From Forficula auricularia (lineage: Eukaryota; Arthropoda; Insecta; Dermaptera; Forficulidae): a stretch of DNA of 64,000 bases. The stretch covers positions 19,471,573-19,535,572 of the forward strand of contig JALMQS010000128.1 in assembly GCA_024734495.1 (NCBI GenBank), written 5' to 3'. The translations under genes and the position numbers were made by a program. This document shows positions 1 to 10,608 of this stretch, one piece after another; the stretch's first letter is position 1, and each line of letters begins with the position of its first letter. The notes below the pieces were generated by a model that worked only from the letters and a program-made list of their open reading frames with translations, had not been told where the DNA came from and ran no database searches.

Positions 1-253
<253 letters not shown>

Positions 254-257
<4 letters not shown>

Positions 258-834
258 AATTATTGAGACCATGTTACATAGAATGATAATGACACAATCT
301 CGGCTCACACTGAGCTCATAGCAAGCACAGAACTGAATTGAATCTAATAGAACTGAATCACCATTATTAAGGAAAATATGTTTAATCAAGGAGTGCTGAT
401 GATGAACAGCTTTAGACTAGAAACAAATGCTGAAGAAGAGGAACTGCGGTTACCCCTTTAGAATGAAGAATCGGTCTGACCCCATGGAAACAGCGTGGCT
501 AGAAATAGGGAGATATCTACATGGGTAGACGCCAGTACAGGTGGTGTAAACAATACTTTCCCTCTGGAATGGATTCTTTGTTTACTTATGATGACTCATA
601 TTTTACTTGTACAGTTTTTTCAAAAGAAATTTTTTGATTATATTTAGTTGTTAAAAGACTAGCAAACTGTTTTCTGGAATAAAAATAGACCAATTTTATT
701 CAAATTAGATAGCTTTATTCCAAATTAAATAATTTTTGTATAAAATATTAATTATTTAAATGTAAAGAAATGAGTATCTATTTGAGATAGAAAGATTGAA
801 TTTTTCTAAAATCAACTTGTGATATATAATCAAG
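254..834. other. AT-rich DNA, no gene seen
   Basis: No recognisable coding sequence, RNA gene or repeat family was found. The stretch near 395-460 has slightly higher GC but no long open frame. Confidence 0.5.
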
Positions 835-1271
835 TAATATTACGAACATTTTTTTTTTTAATGGTATTGATGTGAGAAGGAGATACACCAGAAGGTGCAT
901 CCCCTAAAGGCCTGTATGGGATGGCCCCTCCATTGTGAAAAGAACAGAGTAGAAGGAAAGAAGCCGGGATCACGAGGCAAATCTCAGAAAGTTAGATACA
1001 ATCCAATTTATTAAGTTTTTTAAGGGCTTCGGGCAGTGGTAAATTCTCCTCGCGATAAATTAGAATAAATTTATCTCCCACTTCATTTTTATTACCAGAC
1101 CCTATACTTACAGAAAAAATGTCTGGATATAGCCGGAATCGAACCCGAGACCTCCGGGTTGCCAGCCAGACATGCTGATCATTACACCAGGGAGGCGGAC
1201 TAACATGAATTTATATAAACATATCTATTAAAATCTTTGATAAATGGCTTAAATTCATGTTCGTAATATTA
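835..1271. mobile_element. TIR-bounded element containing a SINE-1 head
   Basis: Fifteen-base perfect inverted repeats (TAATATTACGAACAT at 835-849 and its complement at 1257-1271) bracket this block. Inside lies a minus-strand tRNA-derived SINE. Whether the inverted repeats belong to a DNA transposon that captured the SINE, or to the pre-insertion locus, cannot be told from one copy. Confidence 0.5.
870..1201 (-). repeat. tRNA-derived SINE, family 1 (copy a)
   Basis: Read on the minus strand from 1201, a tRNA-like head has an A-box-like CTGGTGTAATGATCAGC and a B-box GGGTTCGATTCC. It is followed by a CTGTAAGTATAGGGTCTGG segment also found in the copy at 22910-23223. The two ends of the head do not form an acceptor stem, so this is a tRNA-derived SINE and not a tRNA gene. 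The body downstream of the shared segment differs from the other copy. No clear TSD was seen. Confidence 0.65.
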
Positions 1272-1531
1272 ATTATTTATTTGGTTATAGATCTATAAAA
1301 CAGTTAATTAGCATTATTAAAAGTGAATTAATGAATTATTAACGAATTACTGAATTTGAAAAACCTTTTCGAAATTAAATTTAACATTAAATTAAAAGAT
1401 ATTTGAAGAATTGAGTGATTGATAAAATGCAGTTATTAATTACTGTATCAATATTAATTATTAATAAATATTTATTTTGAGTTTAAAACAAAAGTCCACT
1501 GTCATAAAGAGAAACAAAGAGGTTGCGTCCT

Positions 1532-1780
1532 CCCGTATGGAAATAAATAGATTTTCGAAATATGTTTTTTATAAATTTTTGAAAATATATTAAAAATATA
1601 AAAATTTTATGTTAAATTTATATAAAATTTATGTTTTCTATATATTCTTAAAATAAAATTATTTTTATGTAGGTCTAGTATAAATTTTATATAAATTTAA
1701 CACAAAATTTTATATTTTTAATATATTTTCAAAAAATATATAAAAAAGATATTTCTAAAATCTATTTATTTCCATACGGG
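1532..1780. repeat. Foldback/MITE-like palindrome, about 100-bp arms
   Basis: The left arm starting CCCGTATGGAAATAAATAGA is repeated inverted at the right end (TCTATTTATTTCCATACGGG). The arms match with few differences and flank a spacer of roughly 50 bp. There is no coding capacity. Confidence 0.8.
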
Positions 1781-1935
1781 CTCTGCTTGATGCAAATTAA
1801 CATTTATCTATACTATATACAAAGCCCTTAACGATGACAATATAACATTCTTGATTGGCCAAAGAGATACAATGGAGGTCATTGATTGGCAAAGCTTAAG
1901 CAGACCTTTTAATTAATACTGGGGTATATAAAAAT

Positions 1936-2224
1936 GAGGTGACTGTGGGTCAGTGGATAGAGTGTCGGGTCGCTGACTCGACGATCGCTGGTTCGAGACC
2001 TAGTCTCGGCAGATAGATATTTGCAGTCACCTCCTCTTGGAAAGTAATGGAAACCTACCAAGAGTATAATTGCCTAGTCACCTCTTCAAATTAGCCGTTC
2101 GGAACCGGCGTTAAAAAGTAGGTCCCGTATATCTGTGTAAAACAACTAAACACACTCAGGACAGGTATATGTGGAGAGGTGCCGACACCCGTTTCGGGTA
2201 TGGCACTCGAAGAAGAAGAAGAAG
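1936..2224 (+). repeat. tRNA-derived SINE, family 2, with 10-bp TSD
   Basis: The head has an A-box-like TCAGTGGATAGAGTGTCGG and B-box CTGGTTCGAGACC. The body carries GTTCGGAACCGGCGTTAAAA, a stretch I associate with widespread insect SINEs, and the element ends in a (GAA)n tail. It is flanked by ATATAAAAAT at 1926-1935 and 2225-2234, a 10-bp target-site duplication showing a complete insertion by target-primed reverse transcription. Confidence 0.85.
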
Positions 2225-2234
2225 ATATAAAAAT

Positions 2235-2996
2235 AATTTAAAATCTAAAATTTTTTAACAAAAATACTAGAAAGCTATTTTACTAGAAGTGTCCATATGT
2301 TTAAAAGGAGAGATATGACTAAATGCTAATGAGCCCACAATTTAGTGGAGGGGAGGGTTCTTTCGTTAATGATTATAGATTATTTAATAATTTATCATTT
2401 ACTATTAAATTCCGCGATTATAAAAACATTTTGGGCTGTTTTCAATAATGACAATACCATTGGAGTACCGAGGGGTGTGATTATGAATTATTTTGTTACG
2501 GAATAAATAATAGAATTTTTAGTTATATAGAGTTAAAAATGGTTTAATAAATTTCACAAATTTTTCCTATTATACCCAGAGATAATATATAATGTATCAG
2601 GTATTCAGCGCATGTCAACACAACCCGCATAGCAGGGCGTTCTATTAGAATGCATATCCTACGCTTTACAGGCGTGGCGCTGAATTACTCCAATCAAAGG
2701 TTGTTTAATTATGTCAAAAACACACCTACGTATCTTTCTGTATCTTTTAGCCAGCAGTGAAAATATACAAAAATGGATGAAAAAGTTGAAACTTTTTCAA
2801 GACTTCGTGTGCCACCAATTAGATATAGATCATTGGCGTTCGGTCCATGGATGCTGTGTATGTGGCGCATCCCTAAAGTTCCAAACATTTAGAGTATTTT
2901 CATAAATATATAAGGTCGACTTCAAAATTTTAGAAAGATCTCTAAATTTTGAAAATATTGTCCGTTATTTCAAATATTTCTATAAAAAGCATTTTT
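2235..2996. other. AT-rich DNA, no gene seen
   Basis: A 64-codon open frame at 2711-2905 has no recognisable motif and is probably chance. Nothing else could be supported. Confidence 0.5.
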
Positions 2997-3904
2997 TGTT
3001 TTGAAAAATATATTGGTTCTCGAAATGAAATAAAATTTTTGCATAATTTCAAGGGGCAATTAAAATGAATGATTTTTTTCGAAAAGGGTGCGGATAGAAG
3101 GTTTGAAGTCTCTGCCTAGTATATCTTCCAGTTCAAGCATGTCAAAAACAAGTTCAGTCTAGTTTTTGTCGAATGAAAATTGTTCTCCCCGAGGAACTAT
3201 TAAAATAGAAATAATACAAAAAAGGAATAAATAAAAATGATTCGAGAATGTTTGGACTAATCCTTTTCTAAGAACTCTCAGTATATAAGATCGGAAATAA
3301 CTAAGAGTGCTATAGACAAGTCATATAGTTGCTTATAGCAGTAGAATTAGGAGAAACTTAAGATTTTCTTATAGGACAGGCTGATTCATTGTGGAAGATG
3401 GTCGATTTACGTCTCAGGGACTGTGGAGTTTAAGTCACAGGGATTAATTTCTGACTCATTTTGAAAAGTATATTGTTATCGAAATGAAATAAGATTGTTG
3501 AATATTCAAGGGCAATTAAAATACATGATTTCCCCAAAATGGTGCTTAGCTAGAAGGTTTCAAGTCCGTGCCTGGTAGATATATCTTCCAGTTCAAGCAT
3601 GTCAAACACAAGTCCAGACGAGTTTTAGTCGAATAAATTGTTCTCGCTCAGGAACTATTAAAATAAAAATAATACAAAAAAGGAATAAATAAAGATGATT
3701 TGAGAATTTTTAGACTAATCAATTTCTAAGAACTCTTAGATCGGACATAACTAAGAGTACTATAGACAAGTCATAGCTTGCTTATAGCAATAGAATTAGG
3801 AGAAATTTAAGATTTTCTTATTGGACAGGCTGATTCATTGTAGAAGATGGTCGATTTCCATCTCAGAATGTGGAGTTTAAGTCACAGGGATTAATTTCTG
3901 ACTC
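2997..3904. repeat. Tandem duplication of about 450 bp
   Basis: Roughly 2997-3458 and 3459-3904 are two direct copies. Both contain ATCTTCCAGTTCAAGCATGT, GGAACTATTAAAATA, ACTAAGAGT-CTATAGACAAG and end with GGGATTAATTTCTGACTC. They differ by scattered substitutions and small indels, so the duplication is old. No coding potential is shared. Confidence 0.85.
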
Positions 3905-4108
3905 CTACCCTCACTCACACACAAAGCAGTATCCGTTTGGGGCAAATGTCACAAAATATATTTTTTTTAAATCTAATGTAAAATTTAAAAAATAACGAAA
4001 ATGATGCCGTATTCAATCGAAGATTAAAATAAAATTTTAGAAAATAAAGTGTGCTTTTTAGACAGCATCCCCTGTTTGAAAAGTTACCAACCGCCACTTT
4101 TATAGACG

Positions 4109-4271
4109 ACAGGTGAACCGCGAATGGAATTAGATGTACACGTCTTTGGAATTATATGAAATTATTTTGGAATTCATTAGATAATGCTCCTTTATCTATT
4201 ATCTTCCACTTGGAAATGAAAGTGTAAGTGGAAGTAGGTGTACACGATATTAGGTCGCAGTTCACCCCTCG
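4109..4271. mobile_element. Short copy of the CGAGGGGTGAACCGCG-ended MITE
   Basis: The left end AGGTGAACCGCGA and right end TTCACCCCTCG match the termini of the larger copies at 40252-40741 and 59693-60640. The interior keeps the GTGTACAC and GGAAGTAGG motifs but lacks the minisatellite core. Confidence 0.65.
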
Positions 4272-4660
4272 TATATAGATATATAAATTGTCGGATTTTT
4301 TTTTAATTTCGAAAAGTACAAGAATGGATTTTGGTTGAATAGTTGTGGCGCAATCGATTTATACAAGGGGGACCTTCAAACTGACAAGCAGACAACGGCG
4401 AGATAACTGATTTACGGATTCAAAAACCCTATAGCGAGAATATCGGACGAAGAGGTATTTAATCTGGGACGTAGAAATCAGCTTTATATTGAATTTTTTT
4501 AAATTAATTTATAACAAAAAAATTACATAGGTAATGAAATAAAAATTTAGAAATCAACTTTCAAACTCTACTGACTCTAACCAGTTTTTAGGTTTAATAG
4601 CTTTTATCTATAAATGGTTCAAGGTGAAACATTTTTTAATAATAAAAAATTAAGTAAAAT

Positions 4661-4700
4661 TACAAGGTAGCTTTCACATAAATGTGAAAGATACCTTGTA
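4661..4700. repeat. Short perfect-type hairpin
   Basis: TACAAGGTAGCTTTCACAT is followed almost at once by its complement with one mismatch. The sequence resembles the outer ends (AAGGTGGGTTTCACATAAA) of the ribozyme-bearing foldback at 43183, so it may be a remnant of that family. Confidence 0.55.
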
Positions 4701-4839
4701 ATTGTATTTAAGTTTTTATCTATTTATTTCTAAAGGTTAGCACGAAATATTTTATTAATAGAAAAATAATTGAATATTTTAGTGCTATATTTACCCACAG
4801 CTGCAAATTAAAATGTCCATTTGTTGCAAAATAATTATA

Positions 4840-5620
4840 TACACCAATACCTCACTTTGCTTCGGGGTTACGTTCCAAAAAAACAAAGCAAAGTGAATTA
4901 AGATTTTCTATAGCAAACCATGTAAAGATCGAAGATAGGTTCCAGGGTTACGAAAATACTACTTTTTAAAAAGAAAATTGAACAAAGTAAACATTTAAAA
5001 AACAAAAATAATATTAAATTTTATTACATACATACAAAAAACAAAAAAAAACGTATTCAATTAAAACAAAATAAACTATTCAATTAATTTATGAAAAACA
5101 AAATTAAAATTAATCACTGTCTGATGAGTCCATAGTGACTGTTGTCGTAAGTCGGCTTTCTTTCACAAAAAATTGGTCCAATGTTTGCTGAACAGCTTAT
5201 TTTTTTCAACATAAAATAAATTTCCTTGTAACAATTGATATTCGTAGCTACCGCCTGGGGCACTTTAAAACTCCTTCCGCTGTCAGGATCGTTTTTTAAA
5301 AAAATCTCCATAGCTTCGTCATCAAACACATCGCTTTGCAAATTGCAATTCCAGTTGCAATAGTACTTCATTAGAGAATTCTTGGGTGTGCGAGGTTAGC
5401 AATTCATTTATGTTGATGGCATGGCGCAATTAGAAACAAAAGTGGTGCCATCTTTTAGAAAAAAAAAGAAAATTTCAAAAAAAAAAAATTAAAGAATCGA
5501 ACCCAAAACAACGCAATTTCGAAAATCTAACGACTCACAGTGAAAATTAGTACTAATTAAGCAGCGACGCAACTTCGAAAATACGCAAAACTAAACGACG
5601 CAAAGCTAGGTATTGGTGTA
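4840..5620 (-). mobile_element. Tigger/pogo-like DNA transposon relic, internally deleted
   Basis: The ends are inverted repeats: TACACCAATACCTCACTTTG on the left and CAAAGCTAGGTATTGGTGTA on the right. The repeats can be read as beginning CACCAATACC next to a TA dinucleotide on each side, as expected for Tc1/mariner/pogo elements. At 781 bp it is far too short for a full transposase. What remains of the coding part is the C-terminal region on the minus strand (5110-5440). Confidence 0.75.
5110..5440 (-). pseudogene. C-terminal fragment of a Tigger/pogo-type transposase
   Basis: Read on the minus strand in two frames, the fragment first gives INELLTSHTQEFSNEVL, then after a frameshift DDEAMEIFLKNDPDSGRSF and NCYKEIYFMLKK, then after another frameshift QQTLDQFFVKES and a short acidic end MDSSDSD followed by a stop at 5110-5112. 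This order (NELL..HTQE..NE, an alpha-helical segment, YKEIY, QTLDxFF, acidic tail) is what I recognise from the C-termini of Tigger and jerky-like transposases. QQTLDQFF (5167-5190) matches the PIP-box pattern QxxLxxFF; a PCNA interaction is known for the Drosophila pogo transposase. The DNA-binding and catalytic domains are absent, so this copy cannot move by itself. The fragment boundaries are approximate. Confidence 0.7.
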
Positions 5621-5845
5621 TTTTAGTCCAGAAAGTGCAAGTCTTAGCGATCAGCACTTGGATTATTCATTCAATATATTTTAAGGTTAGTAAAATAAAT
5701 ACGCGGTACGATTGGAAACATTTAAATCAGGAGTCGCCATCACTGCTCAATACAAAGAGATGGGTTTTCCTGCGCATTCGAAGGCATATTTTGTCCATGA
5801 AATATTCTAAAAATATCCCACGTCTTTGCTTACAAGACCAGGGGT

Positions 5846-5975
5846 GTCTAACCTTTTGGCTTACACTGGCCACATTTGAAGGAAAAAATTGTCCCGGGCC
5901 GCAGATAAAATATACTAATTATACCGATTTTGTTGATCAAAAAAGATATTTGATAATATTATATATATAATAGCC
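5846..5975. mobile_element. hAT-like terminal fragment
   Basis: It begins CAGGGGTGTCTAACCTTTTG and contains GGCCACATTTGAAGG and CCCGGGCCGCAGATAAAATA. The same start is seen at 19117. Only one end is present, and the sequence fades into unrelated AT-rich DNA. Confidence 0.6.
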
Positions 5976-6235
5976 CAGATTAATTTGTAGCAATGCTAAC
6001 GTAATGCTGCCGACAGGGAGCGCTGATGCCGTCGGTATATTTGCGGCAAATTTGAAATATAATTGTAATTTAAACTCGAATTTTGAAATGAAAGACTTCA
6101 ATTGATTTTAAATTAAGAAACATTAAATATGTTGATAATTATTCTCCCCTTTCACCGCTCAAAAATTAAATATTCAATTCGATTTTCTTTGCGCACAGAA
6201 GAAGAAATTAATCACATCTTATTTGATTTATATTT

Positions 6236-6279
<44 letters not shown>

Positions 6280-6732
6280 TTTGCCACTTTTTTATAATTT
6301 TTTAAAATCTAAATTTTGTTATTCTTATTTTTTGATTTTTAGAAAATTGAACGACTTAAGACACGCATGCCCGAGTTTCTCATGGCAATACTGGAGCAGC
6401 CTATCATACAACCAACACCTGATCTCTTTTAAATATTTGGAGCCTTATATCGATTATCGATCCCAAATTTTAAAAAAATGATATAATATAATTCTCCTCC
6501 TCATACGATCCCACTTGTTTAAATAAATCTATTTCCACACAAAAAATATCACAATGCTGTAGATTATAGAAGAAAAAATACTTCCAGATTCAAATCTAGA
6601 GCCTCATTTCTGTAGCTGTGTCAGGACGAAAATGATGCGAAACTTTTAAGAGACTATGTATTTTCGGGAGTTTACAGGTATACATTTGAAGTGTGGTTTT
6701 TTAAGAGGAATAAAGTTTTTGGACTGATACGA
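5976..6732. other. AT-rich DNA with a (TA)n microsatellite at 6244-6272
   Basis: Apart from the dinucleotide run no feature is recognised. The short open frames here are low complexity. Confidence 0.5.
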
Positions 6733-6801
6733 CGCCCGCCAGGGCACCAGCCCGGAGGGCCGAGCTTAGAGGGCGTGCCGAAGTCACGCCCTCTAAGCTC
6801 G
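6733..6801. repeat. GC-rich hairpin repeat (copy a)
   Basis: GCCCGCCAGGGC, CCCGGAGGGC and GAGGGCGTGCCGAAG-CACGCCCTC form consecutive short hairpins. Related copies lie at 22192-22264 and 36431-36503. Such GC-rich hairpin strings are seen near Helitron 3' ends, but no CTRR terminus was identified here. Confidence 0.6.
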
Positions 6802-8089
6802 TTAAATATATATATATATATATTGATTGTTAAAATAAATACAAATCTTTTATAAAACAATCTTTAAACGTTTAATCAAACCCAACAATTTCGGGAGAAT
6901 TTCTCCCTTTCTCAATGGAAAATTTTCAAATAAGGCTAGCTAATAAATATGTGTTTATTAATTGAAATTTTATTATTTCATCGTTCCATTTTATAATTAC
7001 AGTCGAAATCCAAGAGCCTACAAGAAAAATTCGATTTATCTAGACTTCGAATTATCAAGAGGAAAGAAAAAAATTGGAATTATTAAGAATTTTTTTATAT
7101 TTTTGAAAATATGTATATATATAAATTTTATACATAGCCTCAAGTAAAAAAGTAAAAATAATGAAAACGACAAAAAAGAACCAAAAAAATTATATATCTA
7201 GGTATTAACATTGCAATAGATAATAACATACCTAATTAAAAAAAGGAGTAAAGATTCCTAGGAAAAATGCGAATTATAAAGAGGGGAAGTGGCCTAGTTC
7301 TAATTATAGAATGTTCTCCCCCCATCTTGTTACGAAAAAGATTTTGAGTTATCGAGTGTATCAAAATACACAGCATTTTTTCCATTTACCGAAGTTAACA
7401 GGAAAAGAGTTCGAATTATGGAAAAATTCGAATTGTCGAGATTCGACTTTATATATTTTTACTCTTCAATCAAATATAAAAAAAAATAATCATGAAAAAT
7501 ATTACAGTCATGCAAAAAATGTTTATATAATAATGAAACGTTTTCAGGTAAAAAACTAAAATTTGGTGCATTGTAAGATATTTGCATACCAATTTTCAGC
7601 TCATTAACTAAATCCTTACAAGATTGGCATTTTGTACTCTCAGGAACCGTTTTTAGGTAAATAGCTAAAATTTAGTTCATTGTAAGATATTGGCGTACCA
7701 ATTTTCAGCTCATTAACTAAAACCTTTCAAAATTTGAATTTTGTACTCTCAGGAAACATTTTCAGTTAAAATCAAATGAGAATAATATGTATCTTATAAA
7801 TCGATATTTATTTTTTACATAATTGATATTTTTTCATCAGAGAAAATAAATAATTCAAAATATTCGAAAAAACATTTTTTCCGCCAACACGTCTCAACTT
7901 GTTCATGCGTGTCTAGACTCGTTTGAAATAGTCTTGAGTTTTTATCATTAAAAAATTTATTAAATACCAATTAGCAAAACGGGCAAGTCTAGAGCAATTG
8001 AGTAATAATACTATCTAATGCAGGCCTGGCCAACCTGAATTTCACCGCGTGCCTATTGAAGACTTAAAAATTTCTGAGAAGCGCACATA
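6802..8089. repeat. AT-rich DNA with about 109-bp tandem repeat (7534-7770)
   Basis: Within this interval two and a fraction copies of a roughly 109-bp unit are visible, each with TACCAATTTTCAGCTCATTA and TTTTGTACTCTCAGGAA. At 8027 CAGGCCTGGCCAACC resembles a hAT terminus but no partner end was found. The rest shows nothing recognisable; 6838-6905 resembles 60768-60838 (TTTATAAAACAATCT and TTTCGGGAGAA). Confidence 0.5.
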
Positions 8090-8620
8090 TATTATATATA
8101 ATAATATAGGAAATGATTAAGATGATGGATGATTTTATTATGTTTATCGAAGGGTTAGTTGGAAGGCAATTCGCCGGGCTTAGATGGGACATAATCTTCA
8201 GAGATTAGAATCTCTCTTGTCGGCGTAAAGCCAGAAAAATGCTATTTTAAATAAGAATTTGCACTAGGCAGTTGAAATATGCTTTAAATAAAATAATGGC
8301 ACAAGGCCCGCATTTATTGCTTCTTCGTTACAGAACGTGTATACAAATTACTTCTTAGACACAAGCCGTCTCTACCAAATCGTTCCAAGGTGATCAGTCA
8401 CCCCGGAGAGCTGCTTCATTCAATGAGTTTCAACAACTGTCAACTCACACATGACAACTGAATAACAATTGACTCGCTTCGAGGAGCTGGCTGCTTTTAT
8501 AACCCTGGCTCTAATTAGCAATTAAACTGATTGGTTAATTATTTCCGCCATTTAGGTGACGTATGCATAATTTTTCGCGCGCTTAATTCTTTATAAAAGG
8601 GGCGTGTCCTTGCTGTTGAC
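8090..8620 (-). mobile_element. Diverged LTR related to the LTR at 54355-55048
   Basis: On the minus strand the order of motifs parallels the plus-strand LTR at 54355: CACGCC-CTTTTATAA, GAGCGCG-type block, CCAATCA, a TATAAAAG box (8494-8501), AATAAATGCGGGCCTTGTGCC-like polyadenylation region (signal at 8313-8318), an AAGCATATTTCAACTGCC unit, GGCTTTACGCCG, and ATCATTTCCTATAT near the end. No internal region adjoins it, so it is probably a solo LTR or a truncated one. The exact termini and a TSD were not found. Confidence 0.7.
8494..8501 (-). promoter_or_regulatory. TATA box of the minus-strand LTR
   Basis: TATAAAAG on the minus strand, at the position equivalent to the TATA box of the related LTR at 54539. 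Confidence 0.5.
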
Positions 8621-9920
8621 CTGTCATTTTATCGAAGGACTCTGACCGGCAAAGAGCAAGCAAACGCCCTTCTCAAGGCGAAAACAAATCTTCACCCTCA
8701 GAAGCATTTCACATTGAAAGGAGCGGAGAACAAAATCCCACAATAATAAATAAGAATAAAATAGAACAAAGAAGTTCATTCCAACTGAACAGAATTATAA
8801 AATTTATAGAGGTGAGCTGTTGAATTAACCGTGTTTTAATGTAATGACAGGAGTTTTATTAAAGGAATTCCAAAATTTATTTATGAGAAAATTTTTTATT
8901 ATTGTAATAGAAGAAAGAAATTAACATTCTGGTTGTCTGGTTGTTCACAGCTGATTTATATAATAGTTTCTGTATGTAAGATGCCGCAGGAGAATGTTGT
9001 GTTTTTTAATACTACTATGTCTTACTAGAGGTAAGAAAGAAAATGATGATTTTTAATATGATGTAATTATGTTATAATGTTTCTTGAATGCAATTGTTTG
9101 TTGATATTAATTTTAGACTGAAGGTGGCATGAAAATATCGGCCGAAACTGTCTCCATGGTGGGAATTATTAAAATCTTATGAAAAGAAGATGTGTTATAA
9201 TTGACCTTTCTCCTGTCCATAAGGGAACGACCAACGTTTTCCATGTGTTTTTAAAAAAGCCTCATTTTGATTATTATAGTAAGTTATTAATATTAATTTG
9301 AATGTAGCGATACACTGAAAGTGTTCAATCAGTGTAAATGTGGAAAAAAACAATACCACAACCAGATATGAAATGAAAACACACATTGATCCAACAACAA
9401 AATATATTTGTATGGTAAAATAAACATAAAATATCAAAATTATTATGTTTAAATGTAACCAATTTGTTAAGGCCTTTTGCCGTCGAAAATAAAATAAAAT
9501 AAAAATAAACAATTTTAAGTTTCTTAAATTTTTTAAAATTTTCCTTACTTTAATGAAATAAATTTTTGAAATACAAGCCAAATTCGCAAGATTATTAAAA
9601 ACGAGCAGGGAAATATTCTATTAGATTTTTTTAACAAAATGTGTTTATTTTCCTAATTAAAAAAAATTTACATATCTGTTTATTATTTTTTCACACTTTT
9701 AGGAAATGTTCCGAGGAACACCTTTTAAAAATCACTGTCCTAAACTGTTGATCTGAGTCATTCCCGATACTTATAATCTTCAAATCTTCAAGAAAGGGTG
9801 CACAGACACCTACCTACGTCTTCACCCTTTCAAAAAGATTCCAGATACATTTGTAAATAATTACGTAATAGAAAATAATATTGATAGCGTTTTTCTTTAG
9901 GAGACGGACTGGTATAAATA
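8621..9920. other. AT-rich DNA, no gene seen
   Basis: The 128-codon minus-strand frame at 9195-9581 is hydrophobic low-complexity AT-rich translation without a recognisable domain. GGAACACCTTTTAAAAATCACTG near 9715-9740 resembles a hAT end, without a partner. Confidence 0.45.
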
Positions 9921-10010
9921 TGCAATCGGATGTTGATGAAAGCAGTCCACGGTGGTTGTAAAAAATAAGACTATAATGGTTTTATTATTTTACATTTATT
10001 CAGTTAAACC

Positions 10011-10043
10011 GACGTTTCGGAGATTTATTCTCTCCTTCTTCAG
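10011..10043 (-). ncRNA. Hammerhead-type ribozyme motif, subfamily A (left arm)
   Basis: On the minus strand: CTGAAGA, one extra A, stem II GGAGA-GAATAAA-TCTCC, then GAAACGTC. The invariant core letters C3 U4 G5 A6 N7 G8 A9 and G12 A13 A14 are present. Helix III would be ACGU, which is self-complementary, so cleavage after GUC would be expected from a dimer. Helix I can form between GTTACC and GGTTTAAC. Activity is inferred, not shown. Confidence 0.7.
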
Positions 10044-10192
10044 GGTAACAGTCAATGAAAGTAGTTCAAATCATAATTACTTCCTGTCTCCTTTGACAAT
10101 GCCAAAAAAACATTATAAAATTTTTTTTGGCATTGTCAAAGGAGACAGGAAGTAATTATGATTTGAACTACTTTCATTGACTTTTTGTTACC

Positions 10193-10225
10193 CTGAAGAA
10201 GGAGAGAATAAATCTCCGAAACGTC
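10193..10225 (+). ncRNA. Hammerhead-type ribozyme motif, subfamily A (right arm)
   Basis: CTGAAGA (10193-10199), an extra A, stem II 10201-10217 closing GGAGA with TCTCC, then GAAACGTC (10218-10225). The predicted cut is after C10225. It is the mirror image of the left-arm motif. The surrounding repeat is the kind of palindromic arrangement reported for Penelope-like elements, in which hammerhead motifs were described. Confidence 0.72.
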
Positions 10226-10337
10226 GGTTTAACGAATAAATGTAAAATAATAAAACCATTATAGTCTTATTTTTTACAACCACCGTGGACTGCCTTCATC
10301 AACATCCGATTGCAGAAAATAATATATTTCTTTGTCT

Positions 10338-10608
10338 AAACTTCTAAAATGAGTATTTCAAGCCCAAGAGAGACAGGTGTGAAGCTCTCGAAGTAAAATA
10401 AAATAAAATTCTTTTTAATTGGAAAAACTTCTCTTTATTACTCAGATAATCAAAATCAACGAAACATATTTCGGCTAATACTCCGATCCATCTTCACTGG
10501 TACAATGGTACAACAGAAAAACATTAACATACTGACACAAACAGAACAATAAAATCATTCAATAGAATAATAATATCTTGGGCTTCAAATACTTCATTTT
10601 GGAAGTTT
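10338..10608. repeat. Foldback with a degenerate hammerhead motif
   Basis: Arms AAACTTCTAAAATGAGTATT... (10338-10368) and the inverted match ending GGAAGTTT (10577-10608) enclose a minus-strand segment GTGAAGATGGATC...AGCCGAAATATGTTTC. The first C of CTGANGA has become G, so it is probably inactive. Confidence 0.65.

Larger units (their letters stand above)
9921..10314. repeat. Near-perfect 394-bp palindrome with a ribozyme motif in each arm
   Basis: TGCAATCGGATGTTGATGAA at the left end is matched inverted at 10295-10314, and the arms stay almost identical to a centre near 10117. Each arm carries a hammerhead-type core, on the minus strand on the left and the plus strand on the right. The very high identity between the arms implies recent formation or ongoing homogenisation. 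Confidence 0.85.

Noticed and set aside
396..432. CTGATGATGAACAGC...GAAAC resembles a hammerhead core
   Set aside because: The bases between CTGATGA and GAAAC cannot form stem II.
5114..5135. CTGATGAGTCCATAG looks like the start of a canonical hammerhead
   Set aside because: No GAAA follows a paired stem II, and the sequence is explained by the C-terminal codons of the Tigger relic on the other strand.
9697..9740. hAT terminus GGAACACCTTTTAAAAATCACTG
   Set aside because: Only one end is visible and no TSD partner was found.
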